Part shown: piece by piece, positions 26,338 through 36,071 of the stretch | Layout of the letters: every line of letters begins with the position of its first letter | Position numbering within the stretch: position 1 is the first letter of the stretch | Assembly: GCA_036501185.1 (NCBI GenBank) | Contig: DASYAU010000164.1 | Span: 62,001 to 126,000, forward strand | DNA from: Korobacter sp036501185 | GTDB lineage: Bacteria; Acidobacteriota; Terriglobia; Terriglobales; Acidobacteriaceae | Direction: 5' to 3' | Length of the DNA stretch: 64,000 nucleotides | Program-made: the position numbers and the translations under genes | Notes under the pieces: model-generated | What the model was told of the DNA's origin: nothing | Databases searched by the model: none | Seen by the model: the letters and a program-made list of their open reading frames with translations, nothing else

Positions 26338-27531
26338 TTATGGCCGATTGCGTCCTAACCGCTCGTGTGCACCGACCCAATCGCCGTGCAGCATCGCGGC
26401 CGCCAGCGACGTTTCGCCCGCCAGCACCACCGCAGCGCAGATCTCGGCGAACTTGTGTACTTTGCCTTTCCCGTAGCAGCCCAACATCTCCAGGCACTGT
26501 CGCTGCGTTGCCAGTCCTGTTCCGCCGCCATAGGTGGCCACGATCAGTGAGGGCAGCGTCACAGACCAGTAGAAGTCGCCATTTTCCAGTGGCTGGGTGT
26601 AGGTAATCGCCGCATGCGATTCTGCGATGTTTGCCACATCCTGGCCGGTGGCAATGAATAGCCCTGCCAGTCCATTCGCCGCATGGGCGCCATTGTTGGA
26701 CGATCCTGCCAGGAATGCTCCCACCATCTGCACGTCGCGCGTGCGGGCCAAGTCGACGGGATCAATGTGCAGAATGTGTTTCAGGATGTCACGTCGCAAC
26801 ACTGCCTCGGCCACCACGCGCTTTCCGCGAGTCAATAGCATGTTGAGTTGCGAATGCTTCTTATCGGTATCGATGTTGCCGCTCAGGTAATAACCTACCG
26901 GTTTGGAATAATTGCGCTTGATCCACTCGCATGCCGCCGAGGTGGCCTTGCTCGTCATGTTCTGCCCGGCAGCATCGCCCGTGGTGAAATTGAAGCGTAG
27001 ATAGCGCATCGGTCCAACGGCGAACTGATCGATGTTCCGCAGTTTCCCGATACGCGTCGTTGCTTCCGCTTCCGCGCGGATTTCCTCCGCGTGTTCATTC
27101 ACCCACTCGCCGAACTTCCTCGCCTCCAGCGCGTCTGATAGCAGGAACACTGGCGCGCGCTGCATGCAGTCTTCCACCACCGTAGTCTTCACTCCGCCAC
27201 ATTCAAATAGCAGTCGCATGCCGCGGTTATAACTTGAAACCAGCGTGCCTTCGGTCGTCGCCAGCGGAATGTAGAAATCGCCCTCCGCATGCTCGCCGTG
27301 AATTCGCAGCGGCCCCGCGGTTCCGATGGGCACCTGCGCTACACCGGTGAAGTTTTCGATGTTTCCCGGCAGCGCGGCGGGGTCTACCGAATACTGCGCC
27401 ACATGCGACAGTTCGACGCCGGTCTGTTCGCGCACGAACGCGCGCCGTCGAGCCGCCATCTCGTGGGTGTAATCGCTGGTTTCATGTCGTGGAATAGAGA
27501 CGCGTCGGGGGGACTCAGAAACGGTAGCCAT
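26338..27531 (-). CDS. Hydroxymethylglutaryl-CoA reductase, class I
   Basis: HMG-CoA reductase makes mevalonate from HMG-CoA. The 397-residue protein carries ATTEGTLVSS (catalytic Glu near residue 90), TGDAAGQNM, NIDTDKKHSQLN (TDKK lysine near 219, a class I feature), IATGQDVAN (Asp near 291), TYGGGTGLATQ, and AHERLGR (His near 386). It is soluble, with no membrane domain, as in archaeal and bacterial class I forms. ATG at 27531 follows GGAG on the minus strand; the spacer upstream is AT-rich (ATATAT around 27571). It is the first gene of an apparent two-gene operon with WS/DGAT. Other mevalonate-pathway genes are not in the window. Confidence 0.92.
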   Translation of the reverse strand: MATVSESPRRVSIPRHETSDYTHEMAARRRAFVREQTGVELSHVAQYSVDPAALPGNIENFTGVAQVPIGTAGPLRIHGEHAEGDFYIPLATTEGTLVSSYNRGMRLLFECGGVKTTVVEDCMQRAPVFLLSDALEARKFGEWVNEHAEEIRAEAEATTRIGKLRNIDQFAVGPMRYLRFNFTTGDAAGQNMTSKATSAACEWIKRNYSKPVGYYLSGNIDTDKKHSQLNMLLTRGKRVVAEAVLRRDILKHILHIDPVDLARTRDVQMVGAFLAGSSNNGAHAANGLAGLFIATGQDVANIAESHAAITYTQPLENGDFYWSVTLPSLIVATYGGGTGLATQRQCLEMLGCYGKGKVHKFAEICAAVVLAGETSLAAAMLHGDWVGAHERLGRNRP

Positions 27532-27759
27532 GAAAAGAAACTCCGGTACCGCAATCGAACTGCGGGGAGATATATATGTAAAAACGCACCTTCCATGGTA
27601 GGCGCAACTTTCTTTCCCTCTTTGCGACAACGCCCGCACCCAACGATTTATTCCCATTCTGAATTCCCGTAAAAGAACGCGATAAGCAATGTGTCCTTGC
27701 TCCACCTCGTTGCCTCGGGTTCGAATAAAACCTTCGTGGTGCGCGGAGGTTGTACTGCC

Positions 27760-28176
27760 ATGGAGAAGCTGGAAGAAGTTGTAGAAGCTCGCAACCTAAT
27801 GGCGGAAGCCAAGGATTGGTCGGTGATGAAATGGCTCACCGAGAAGAAGCGCGTTCGCAAAGTAGCCGACCAATGTAACGCCACGCTCGATCGTGTCGAG
27901 GCCGAACTACACAACCGCTGGAGTGCCGACCTGAAAGCGGCGTACGACGGTAAAAACAACGTCAAGTCAACAGAGTTGCGGAATCTCGCGCAGTCGCTTC
28001 GCGAAGCTCACGACGCCGCTATCCGCCAGCGCATGGCTGCGGAAGACACCTTCGACCGTGCCGAGAAAAGACTCAGCACCAGTCTCGCTCGAGAGGGCTG
28101 CGGCAAAGCCATCGCCGGCTGGGACCTTCATGAAGAAGCGATTCGCCGCGCGGAATCCGCGGTCGCGCGCAAGTAA
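27760..28176 (+). CDS. Hypothetical small helical protein
   Basis: A 138-residue, charged, mostly alpha-helical protein. No motif is recognised. Heptad-like stretches (for example LRNLAQSLREAHDAAIRQRM) suggest a coiled coil. There is no signal peptide or membrane segment. GGAGG lies 10 bases before the ATG at 27760; the frame is open upstream to 27691. It is divergent from HMG-CoA reductase and lies 23 bases before the UbiB-type kinase gene, with which it may be co-transcribed. Function unknown. Confidence 0.6.
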   Translation: MEKLEEVVEARNLMAEAKDWSVMKWLTEKKRVRKVADQCNATLDRVEAELHNRWSADLKAAYDGKNNVKSTELRNLAQSLREAHDAAIRQRMAAEDTFDRAEKRLSTSLAREGCGKAIAGWDLHEEAIRRAESAVARK

Positions 28177-28199
28177 GCCTTTGTACTGCCCGAGCCCAC

Positions 28200-29883
28200 A
28201 TGGCTGGTGCGTCTCAATTCGCAGCATATCTCCAACAGCTTTTTCCGGAAGAGTTGCAATCCGCATTGCGCCAATTCCTTCCCGCGGACGTAAGCACCGC
28301 GCGACGGATCGCACTCGTCGAAGCCGCTCTGCGATCTAAGAATGGCCCAGCACTCCGTCGCGAAATCGGCCGCTGGATCGTCGACAAACTCGTCCCCGTG
28401 GCCGCGCTCGTGCCCAATCGTTTTGCCGTGTGGCGTGAACCTACCCGCGAATCGATGCTGTTCGTCATCGAGCAGCTCTCAGTCGAACGCCTGGCTCCCA
28501 AACTCGTCGAGCAGCTCGAGCTTCCTCCTCGAACATCGCCGGAAGCTCGCCTGCTGAAACTCATCGCCCGCGTTCCCGGACTTCAGAAGCTCGGCCAGGT
28601 CTTGGCGCGCAATCGCCATCTCCGCCACTCCGTCCGCATCGCTCTCTCCAAGTTGGAGAACGGCATCCGCGACGTCGAGATCGACGAAGTGATCGCCGTG
28701 ATTCGCCAGGAACTCGGGGGCAAACTCCGGCAGCTCAATATCAAGCTCGAACCGGCGCTCCTCTCCGAGGCTAGCGTGAGTGCCGTGCTCCGCTTCACCT
28801 GGTGGAATGCCGCGAATCAGCGTCGCGAAAAAGGTGTCTTCAAAGTCTTGAAGCCGCACATCCCACAGTGTTTTGCAGAAGACATGAGCATCCTCCAGGC
28901 GCTGGCCGATTTCTTCGGCCGCCGCGCGCAGAAGGGCTTCTCGTCGGCAGTCATTCCCGACACGTTCAGCAAGATCCGCCAGCATTTGCAGCACGAAGTC
29001 GATTTTCCCGGCGAACAGGCCGCGCTTCTCCAGGCGCCTAAGCAGTTCAAGAGCCTGCGCGGCGTACGCATCCCTCGTCTCATCCCGCAGCTCTGTACCG
29101 CCCGCCTTACTGCCATGTCGGAAGAAGAAGGCGTGAAGGTCACCACTGCGGCCGCGCATCTTTCACCCGAGCGCCGCATGCGCCTGGCGCAGCAACTCGT
29201 TGAAGCCCTGGTTGCGTTTCCTCTCCTCTCCCGTGAGCCCTCGGTTCTATTCCACGCCGATCCGCACGCGGGCAACCTGCTCTACGATCGCAAGACCGGC
29301 GAGATCGTCATCCTCGACTGGGCGCTCGGCGAACGTCTCGATCGCGAGCAGCGTCGTCGTCTCGCACTGCTCTTCCTATCTGTAGGATTACGCAATCCTG
29401 CCGCCGCAGCGGCTCACATCGCAGCACTGAGCGAGCACCGCCTCTCATCGCAAGAACAGGAAGCCATCCGCCGCACCGCGAATGAGTTCATGGACGCCCT
29501 TCCGCTCGCCGCGCTGCCGCGCGCGGTGGATGCCATGGGACTGCTTGAGCAGGTTGCGCTGACCGGCATTCGCTTTCCTTCGTCTCTCATCATGTTTTCC
29601 AAGGTGCTGTTTACCCTCGACGGCATTCTCGACGACATTCGAGGCAACGGCGCCACCACCGAGTTCACCATCGCCCGTTATCTCTTCCAGCGCTGGATGC
29701 GGCAGCCGCTTTCCCTCGGCGTGCCCCTTTCCGTGCGGGACTGGATCGGCGTGGAATGTAGTGCCCTGCTTTACCGGGGGCAGGTTAGGGGTGCGCTGCG
29801 AGCAGGCGCTCACGGACCGGTTGTTGCGCTCTGTGCCTTCCGGACAGGCGCGCGCCGGTTCTTCTGTTTCAAGAACGATGTAG
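28200..29883 (+). CDS. UbiB/AarF-type atypical kinase, with a probable 3-prime frameshift
   Basis: A member of the ABC1/UbiB atypical kinase family (ubiquinone/isoprenoid lipid-linked ATPases). It has the KxGQ motif (LQKLGQVLARN) near residue 130, GVFKVLKP as the VAIK-like lysine, EVDFPGEQ as the ExD motif, HADPHAGNLLYD near residue 353, and VILDWALG in place of DFG. As given, the frame runs past residue 525 to 30143 and overlaps the next gene by about 210 bases with non-family sequence. Shifting one frame at a run of five G (29776-29780) yields a plausible C-terminus (RLGVRCEQALTDRLLRSVP...) ending at TAG 29881-29883, so I end it there. An extra G is likely, real or a sequencing error. Confidence 0.8.
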
Positions 29884-29932
29884 TTTTACGGTCCCAAAAA
29901 TTTCTAGTGTGTTCCCTCTGGGAGGCTTCTAC

Positions 29933-30664
29933 ATGGCAAGACTTCGCAAAATATTTCTCGCATTCTTCTTGTTGTTCTTCTTTGTCATCCTGGTTTGTCC
30001 GCCTGGCGCCAACGCCCAAGGGGCTCAAGCTCAGCCGGCGCAGGAATACGTCGGCCGCTTCGACGCCTTCACCGGCTTCTCCTATATGGCGTCTCCATCC
30101 ATCAACCTCAATCAACGGGGTTTCAATGGAGAGTTTGGAGTAAACGTCACTCGCTGGCTTGCCCTCGGGGCCGACTACAGCTACCTCGATGGCAACACTT
30201 CCATTCTTCCGAGCTATCTCAAGCCGAGCATTCAGCAAGAGCTCGGGGCTGCCATTGAGGGTTTAGGCGGCCTTCCGCCCGGCTACACCTTATACGTTCC
30301 GTACGAGGGAAAAACGTGGACCTTCGCTGCCGGCCCGCAGATCAACTTCCGGAAACTGAAGTATGTCACCTTCTTTCTGCGCCCTGACCTCGGCGTGATC
30401 CACGAAACCGTGTCCCTCCACCCACAGGATGCGATCCAAGGTTTTGTCGTCTCTGCCCTCGCCCCTTCGAAGGAGAAGGTAGATCACGTGCCCTTTTATG
30501 GCGTGGGGGGTGGTTTCGACTTCAATGCCACGAAGCACGTGGCCTTCCGAGTCACCATCGATTACGTGCACACCGATCTGTTCAGTAACCTGTTGAAGGA
30601 TTCTCGAGACAGCGTTCGCATTTCCGTGGGCCCGACGTTCCGCTTCGGCGGCAACGTCAAATAG
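29933..30664 (+). CDS. Outer-membrane beta-barrel protein
   Basis: A 243-residue exported protein. The N-terminus is a signal peptide (LRKIFLAFFLLFFFVILV then a cut near ANAQ). The mature part is rich in alternating hydrophobic/aromatic strands (FDAFTGFSYM, WLALGADYSYL, WTFAAGPQINF, VAFRVTIDYVHTDLF) and ends in SVGPTFRFGG, as in eight-stranded OmpA/OmpW-like barrels of Acidobacteriota. No peptidoglycan-binding domain is present. GGGAGG eight bases before the ATG supports this start. A terminator follows. The ligand or role is unknown; it is probably structural or a small pore. Confidence 0.8.
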   Translation: MARLRKIFLAFFLLFFFVILVCPPGANAQGAQAQPAQEYVGRFDAFTGFSYMASPSINLNQRGFNGEFGVNVTRWLALGADYSYLDGNTSILPSYLKPSIQQELGAAIEGLGGLPPGYTLYVPYEGKTWTFAAGPQINFRKLKYVTFFLRPDLGVIHETVSLHPQDAIQGFVVSALAPSKEKVDHVPFYGVGGGFDFNATKHVAFRVTIDYVHTDLFSNLLKDSRDSVRISVGPTFRFGGNVK

Positions 30665-30681
30665 CCTCCTGCTGCTCTATT

Positions 30682-30713
30682 GGCTGCGCACCCCCCTGCG
30701 CAGCCTTTTCTTT
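30682..30713 (+). terminator. Intrinsic terminator after the beta-barrel gene
   Basis: A perfect 9-bp stem, GGCTGCGCA (30682-30690) with TGCGCAGCC (30697-30705), around a C6 loop, followed by TTTTCTTTT. It touches the end of the convergent oxidoreductase gene. Confidence 0.85.
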
Positions 30714-32356
30714 TATGCGGAGTCTTTCCAGGAATTTTCTCGTGCGCTCGGCAGGAACTCCATCGCGCGCTCGGCAAGCGCGGTAATCGTCAGGCTCGGA
30801 TTCACCCCCAGGTTCGCCGCCACCACCGATCCATCGCACACATACATATTGCGATAACCGAACACGCGGTGCCGATGATCGATAACTCCCTCGTCTGCAG
30901 ATTTGCCGATCGTGCAGCCGCCAAGGCAGTGCGCTGTCGCCGGAATGTTGAACAGGATCTCCGGCAACATGCTCATTGCCGTCCCGCCGGAGATTTTCGC
31001 AAATGTCTGCGCGAACTCATTCGCCGCCGGAATAAAAGTAGGGATGCGATCTCCGCGGCTCACCAGGTATCGCCGGAACGGCCAGAGCCAAAGCCGCTCC
31101 CACCGCATGTCAATGTGGCCCTCCTGCGCCTGCATGCAGAGCAGGATCACCGACTCTCTCGCGAAGCCGAACGGCTGGAGCAAGCGAATCGTCCGCAGCG
31201 GATGCGTACAGAGGGACACGACGAGGTTCTTCATCCACAACGCCACCCGTCCCGATCCCGGATGCCCGCCCGTCAGAATCGTCGCTAGCCCGCCCATGGT
31301 GTCCGAGCCTGCTGGATAGCGCACCGCTTCTATGTGCGTGTGCTCGTCGATGTAAATACCCGAGCCGATCGCCACGCCCTTCGAGAGATCTTCTTTGGAT
31401 TTCGGCACGCGCACGCCGATCAGCGATTCACTGTTCGTCCGCACGCGATTGCCCAGTTGCTCGCTGATCCGCGGCAGAGATCGTTTCGTCTTTAACCGGA
31501 AGAGCAATTCCATTGATCCCAGCGACGAAGCCGCAAACACCACGCCTCGACAGGTGAACCGCTGTTTCTTGCCGAGTAGCCGCATCGAATCGCGCGTGCG
31601 AACTTCGTATCCCTCGCTGCCATCTTCTTTGTCATTCAGCGGACGCACATCCGCCACACGCGTCTCGGCGAAAACTTTCGCTCCGCGCTTCTCGGCGAGA
31701 TAGAGATAGTTCTGGTCGAGCGTATTCTTCGCGCCGTGACGGCAGCCGATCATGCATCCGCCACAAGCGTTGCACGTGGTGCGCGCCGGGCCTTCGCCAT
31801 CGAAATACGGATCGGCGTACGTCTTCCCGCCGGCTTCACCCTCGGGTGCCTGGAAGATGCCAACATTCGTGCGGTAATAAGTCGCGCCCGCTCCGACCGC
31901 AGCCGCCGCTTCTTTCAGCAGATGGTCGGCAGGCCCGAGAATCTTGTTCTGCGTCACGCCGAGCATCCGTGAGGCTGTGTCGTAATGTCGCGGCATCTCC
32001 GCCGTCCACGGCGCCAACCCCTTCCACGTCCCGCTCTCCCAAACCTTGTCTGGAGCCCGCAGCAGCGTGCTCGCATAGGTAATCGATCCGCCGCCTACCG
32101 CGCACCCGTGCAGGATCGTGACCCGGCTGAAGAACCGCATGCTGAAGAATCCGCGTAACGCCAGCCCCGGCCGCCAGAACCAGCGATGGATCGACCAGTT
32201 CGTCTTCGGCAAATTCTCTGGCGTCCAGCGGCGTCCCATCTCGATCACCGCCACGCGATAGCCCTTCTCCGTCAGCCGCAGAGCCGATACACTTCCGCCA
32301 AAGCCCGAGCCCACAATAATGAAGTCGAAATCGAATTTCTGGTCTTTCGTTTCCAT
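30713..32356 (-). CDS. GMC-type FAD oxidoreductase
   Basis: A 547-residue flavoenzyme resembling bacterial cholesterol-oxidase/GMC oxidoreductases. The FAD site is IIVGSGFGGSVSALRL near residue 16, HGCAVGGGSITYAS near 90 contacts the flavin, and the C-terminal HCLGGCTIGKSADEGVID with NPSLTITALAERAME is the usual GMC end. Around residues 194-205 there is CNACGGCMIGC, a C-x2-C-x2-C-x3-C array that could hold an iron-sulfur cluster or zinc; similar motifs exist in this subfamily. The substrate is unknown (a sterol, hopanoid or alcohol is possible). It is divergent from the kinase at 32508. Confidence 0.85.
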   Translation of the reverse strand: METKDQKFDFDFIIVGSGFGGSVSALRLTEKGYRVAVIEMGRRWTPENLPKTNWSIHRWFWRPGLALRGFFSMRFFSRVTILHGCAVGGGSITYASTLLRAPDKVWESGTWKGLAPWTAEMPRHYDTASRMLGVTQNKILGPADHLLKEAAAAVGAGATYYRTNVGIFQAPEGEAGGKTYADPYFDGEGPARTTCNACGGCMIGCRHGAKNTLDQNYLYLAEKRGAKVFAETRVADVRPLNDKEDGSEGYEVRTRDSMRLLGKKQRFTCRGVVFAASSLGSMELLFRLKTKRSLPRISEQLGNRVRTNSESLIGVRVPKSKEDLSKGVAIGSGIYIDEHTHIEAVRYPAGSDTMGGLATILTGGHPGSGRVALWMKNLVVSLCTHPLRTIRLLQPFGFARESVILLCMQAQEGHIDMRWERLWLWPFRRYLVSRGDRIPTFIPAANEFAQTFAKISGGTAMSMLPEILFNIPATAHCLGGCTIGKSADEGVIDHRHRVFGYRNMYVCDGSVVAANLGVNPSLTITALAERAMEFLPSARENSWKDSA

Positions 32357-32507
32357 AGCAGACTGTTCCGTGATGGTAATGGCTGCGAGGTCGTTCTCGG
32401 CGGAAGTATGGCTTCAACTGGCCTGTTTTATCCATATTGGGCAACGCTGGAACTGTGTTATTTTGTGAGCTCTCCGAAGCAAGCAACTCGATCGCGATGC
32501 TGCCTGA

Positions 32508-35192
32508 ATGACCCTTACCGCTGGAACCAAGCTCGGGCCGTATGAAATCCAGTCGCTGCTAGGTGCGGGCGGCATGGGGGAGGTCTATCGCGCGCGAGAT
32601 GGACGGTTGGGTCGCGACGTCGCTCTTAAGATCCTGCCGGAATCCCTGGCCCGCGATGCCGAGCGCCTACATCGCTTCGAGCAGGAATCCCGCGCGGTCG
32701 CGGCACTCAACCATCCCAATATCCTCGCGATCTACGACGTGGGCAATCATGCCGGCACACCCTTCCTTGTCTCCGAGCTTTTGGAAGGTGAAAGCTTGCG
32801 CGCCATCTTCGATCGCGGCGCGTTGCCGCAGCGCAAGGTCATCGACTACGGAGTGCAGATAGCGCAGGGCTTGGCGGCCGCGCACGAAAAAGGAATCATC
32901 CATCGCGATCTCAAACCGGAAAACTTGTTCCTCACGAAAGAGGGGCGGGCGAAGATTCTTGATTTTGGTCTCGCGAAATTAGCGCAGGCGCAAAGCGAGG
33001 CAGTAGATGGCTACGGCGCAACGATGGCCAGCGCCGGGACCGCAGTCGGCGTTGTGATGGGCACAGCGAGTTACATGGCGCCCGAACAGGTTCGCGGCGA
33101 AAGCGTAGATGCCCGCACCGACATATTCGCGCTCGGCGCCGTCCTCTTCGAGATGCTCACAGGACGGCAGGTTTTCCATCGCGACACTCTCGCCGAGACC
33201 ATGACCGCCGTTCTGAAAGACGATCTGCCAGAAACCACGGTTACGGCACTGCCGGTTTCACCTGCGCTCGACCGCATTGTGCGACGTTGCCTGGAAAAAA
33301 GCGCGGACCAGCGCTTCCAGTCCGCCAAGGATCTGTCGTTCGCCCTCGGTGTTTTGAGTGGCAGCGAGATCAGTGGTGCCGTCCGCGTTGCGCGCGCGGC
33401 AGGCAAAGATAGAACAGCTTGGATGTGGGCGACCTTTGCACTCCTGATGGTAGGAGCGGCTGCCTCGGCTTGGTGGTTCCTGCGACCTCAAACTTCGAAA
33501 GTACGGATGGAATTTGCCATTCCCCTTAACGGCGAAGTCAGACAGCTTTCGATTTCGGCCGATGGTCGCATGTTGGCATTCATCTCGCCCGACGATCGTT
33601 CTGGCGTTCCGATGTTGTTCGTGCAATCCATTGGAGGCCTGCAAGCCGCGGAGTTGGCTGCTACCGAGAACGCAAGCTATCCATTCTGGTCACCCGATGA
33701 CAGCTACGTAGCTTTCTTCTCCAATAACAAGCTGCAGAAGATTCCAGCCGCCGGCGGTGCGCCTCAGGCAATCGCCAGGGTCTCGTACGCCCGTGGCGGA
33801 AGCTGGGGGAGCAAGAATGTCATCCTGTATTCTCCTGATGCTTCGAGCGCGATCTGGCAGGTCAATGCCGATGGTACCAACGCGAAGCCGCTCACCAGTA
33901 AGTTCCTGCCCGGCATCGAAGATTCACATCGCTGGCCGCTGTTCCTGCCGGATGGCGAACACTTCCTGTTTTTATATGCCGACTTTTCTGGGCTGAATGG
34001 TACTGGCAACTATATCCACATGAGTTCCCTGCATGGCGGAGAAGATATCCGCTTGATCGCGGCGCGCTCGAATCCAGGCTATGCCGACGCCCACCTTTTT
34101 TACGTGGACGACAAAGGCGCGCTACGAGCCATCGCCTTTGATGCGGGAAAGCAGAAGGTGTCGGGCGATCCGCAACTCATAGCCGAAGCAGTGGGATTTC
34201 AACCGTCAGTGTACTGGGGCGCGTTCACCGTCGGTGGCGACGGCACCGTGGTTTATAGCCGAACATCCATGGCCGCAAAATCCGTGTTGACCTTCCACGG
34301 TCGCGATGGGAAGGAGTTGCAGCGCATCGGCGAACCTGCAGTGCAGGCGAACCCTGCGCTGTCTCCGGACGGCACCGAGGCGGCTCTCGACATCACCGAC
34401 CTGAAGGCTGTAAACCTCGACATCTGGATTGAGCACCTCGGAAATGGAACCAGTACGCGATTCACGTTCAACCCCGGGGAAGATACCACCGCCGCTTGGT
34501 CGCGTGACGGCCGGACGCTCGCCTATCGTGCCGACGACGGCCAGTCGGGAGCCTTTCTGAAGGATGTCAACGGAATGAACACGCCGAAACGCCTAATGGC
34601 ACTCCGGGGCGGTACCACGGTGGGCGGATTGGAAGGCTCGGACATCATGCCGACCTCCTGGTCGGCGGATGGCAAGCAGATTCTTTGTACCCTTCAGGGC
34701 ATCGGCTCCCGAGGTTCCCTCCTGGCTTTGATTCCCGCTGAGGGTGGCGAGCCCGTGGCGCTGATGTCGGGAAATGCCAGCCAAACCAACGGCCAAATTT
34801 CTCCCGACGGCAAGTGGGTGGCCTATGCGTCAAATGAATCCGGCGACTGGGAGATCTACGTAACCACCTTTCCCGGAGCGCAAGGCACTTGGCAAATTTC
34901 TCGCGGCGGAGGCACGGAACCTCGTTGGCGCGGCGACGGTAAAGAAATGTTCTATTTGAGTCCAACCGGCATGTTGATGGCCGTACCCATCGATGCCGGC
35001 GCCTCCTTCGCATCCGGGACACCTGCTCCGCTTTTCCAGGTGCACGCCCGCCCGCCGATCTCTGCGACCGACTTGTTCTCTTACGATGTGACCAAAGATG
35101 GTAAGCGCTTCCTGGTGAACGAATACGTAAAGCCGGCTCACATTGACCCGCTCAGCATCGTGCTCCACGCAGTTCCATCTTCCGCAAAATAG
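32508..35192 (+). CDS. Membrane Ser/Thr protein kinase with PD40 beta-propeller
   Basis: An 894-residue receptor-like kinase. Residues 1-285 form a PknB-type kinase: GAGGMGEVYRARD (Gly loop), VALKIL, HRDLKPEN near residue 130 and ILDFGLAK near 151, with APEQVRGE later. A single transmembrane helix lies around 304-325 (WMWATFALLMVGAAASAWW). The rest is a TolB/WD40-like propeller built of PD40 repeats (YPFWSPDDSYVAF, ALSPDGTEAAL, AAWSRDGRTLAY, QISPDGKWVAY), likely extracytoplasmic. Such kinases are abundant in Acidobacteriota; the propeller probably senses a ligand or a partner protein. The stop abuts the convergent M48 gene. Confidence 0.93.
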   Translation: MTLTAGTKLGPYEIQSLLGAGGMGEVYRARDGRLGRDVALKILPESLARDAERLHRFEQESRAVAALNHPNILAIYDVGNHAGTPFLVSELLEGESLRAIFDRGALPQRKVIDYGVQIAQGLAAAHEKGIIHRDLKPENLFLTKEGRAKILDFGLAKLAQAQSEAVDGYGATMASAGTAVGVVMGTASYMAPEQVRGESVDARTDIFALGAVLFEMLTGRQVFHRDTLAETMTAVLKDDLPETTVTALPVSPALDRIVRRCLEKSADQRFQSAKDLSFALGVLSGSEISGAVRVARAAGKDRTAWMWATFALLMVGAAASAWWFLRPQTSKVRMEFAIPLNGEVRQLSISADGRMLAFISPDDRSGVPMLFVQSIGGLQAAELAATENASYPFWSPDDSYVAFFSNNKLQKIPAAGGAPQAIARVSYARGGSWGSKNVILYSPDASSAIWQVNADGTNAKPLTSKFLPGIEDSHRWPLFLPDGEHFLFLYADFSGLNGTGNYIHMSSLHGGEDIRLIAARSNPGYADAHLFYVDDKGALRAIAFDAGKQKVSGDPQLIAEAVGFQPSVYWGAFTVGGDGTVVYSRTSMAAKSVLTFHGRDGKELQRIGEPAVQANPALSPDGTEAALDITDLKAVNLDIWIEHLGNGTSTRFTFNPGEDTTAAWSRDGRTLAYRADDGQSGAFLKDVNGMNTPKRLMALRGGTTVGGLEGSDIMPTSWSADGKQILCTLQGIGSRGSLLALIPAEGGEPVALMSGNASQTNGQISPDGKWVAYASNESGDWEIYVTTFPGAQGTWQISRGGGTEPRWRGDGKEMFYLSPTGMLMAVPIDAGASFASGTPAPLFQVHARPPISATDLFSYDVTKDGKRFLVNEYVKPAHIDPLSIVLHAVPSSAK

Positions 35193-36071
35193 CTACGCAA
35201 GCACCAACGGCGTCTGCCGGCTCTGGTTCTGCAGATGATGTTCCGCAATCAGCTTCTTCGCCTGCGCGATGCGCTCTTCCGGCAGCGGATGCGAACGGAA
35301 ATATCCCTCCAGCGTCTCGATCGCGAGTTGTGAAAGCTCTTCCGGTGGCGTCTCGGCGTGAATCACATATTCCGAATGCAGCTTGGCGAACTTCTCAAAC
35401 ATCGTCACTGCGCCGTATGGAGAAAACCCGCTCGCACTGGCCAGCAGCAGCCCTTCGCGGTCCGCTTCCAACTCCTGGTCCTTCGAATATCCAGCTTCAA
35501 ACAGACTCAAAGGAATTTGCAGCAGATCTCCGGCTACGCCGAGTTGCAGCTTCCTCATCTGTGCTTCCACCTGCATGCGCTCCGCGCAGTGGTAGTGATC
35601 GATATGCTCCATTTCATGCCCGAGCACGTTCGCCAGCTCGTCTTCCGTTTCCATCAGCCGCACCAGTCCGCTTCCGATGAACACATGTCCGCCCGGCAAG
35701 GCAAACGCATTCAAGAACGATCGGTTGGGAATCAAGTGAAAACGATACTTCAGTTTCCGATGCGTATGCGCTGCGAGCCGTCCGCCGATTTCATCTACCT
35801 TCTTCTGGAGATCCTGGTCGGTCGCCGAGAGCCGCCCGAACGATTCCATGTAATGCGACGCCATTTTGTCGCCAATCTCTGTTTCTTCTTCGTCGGAGAG
35901 TCGCGTCAAGTGCATCGGCACGCGCAGCACGTCGCGTTGCGCATCGGCTGCCATCGTCAGCACCGCGTTCGGCGACACCACCGCCTGCTCCTTGCGCCGC
36001 TGCACCATCACGATGCTCGCAATCGCCGCTGCCAGCACCAACAAGAGAGCGATCAATCGCAGGCTGCTCAT
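35193..36071 (-). CDS. M48-family metalloprotease
   Basis: A 292-residue zinc protease with an N-terminal signal anchor (LIALLLVLAAAIASIVMV). VLGHEMEHIDHYH near residue 150 is the HExxH zinc motif, and ELEADREGL around residue 205 provides the glutamate ligand, as in HtpX/BepA/LoiP-like proteins. FALPGGHVFIGSGLV just upstream is the typical M48 strand. It is probably periplasmic and involved in outer-membrane protein quality control. Its ATG overlaps the stop of the DUF2339 gene (ATGA), so the two are translationally coupled. Confidence 0.9.
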   Translation of the reverse strand: MSSLRLIALLLVLAAAIASIVMVQRRKEQAVVSPNAVLTMAADAQRDVLRVPMHLTRLSDEEETEIGDKMASHYMESFGRLSATDQDLQKKVDEIGGRLAAHTHRKLKYRFHLIPNRSFLNAFALPGGHVFIGSGLVRLMETEDELANVLGHEMEHIDHYHCAERMQVEAQMRKLQLGVAGDLLQIPLSLFEAGYSKDQELEADREGLLLASASGFSPYGAVTMFEKFAKLHSEYVIHAETPPEELSQLAIETLEGYFRSHPLPEERIAQAKKLIAEHHLQNQSRQTPLVLA

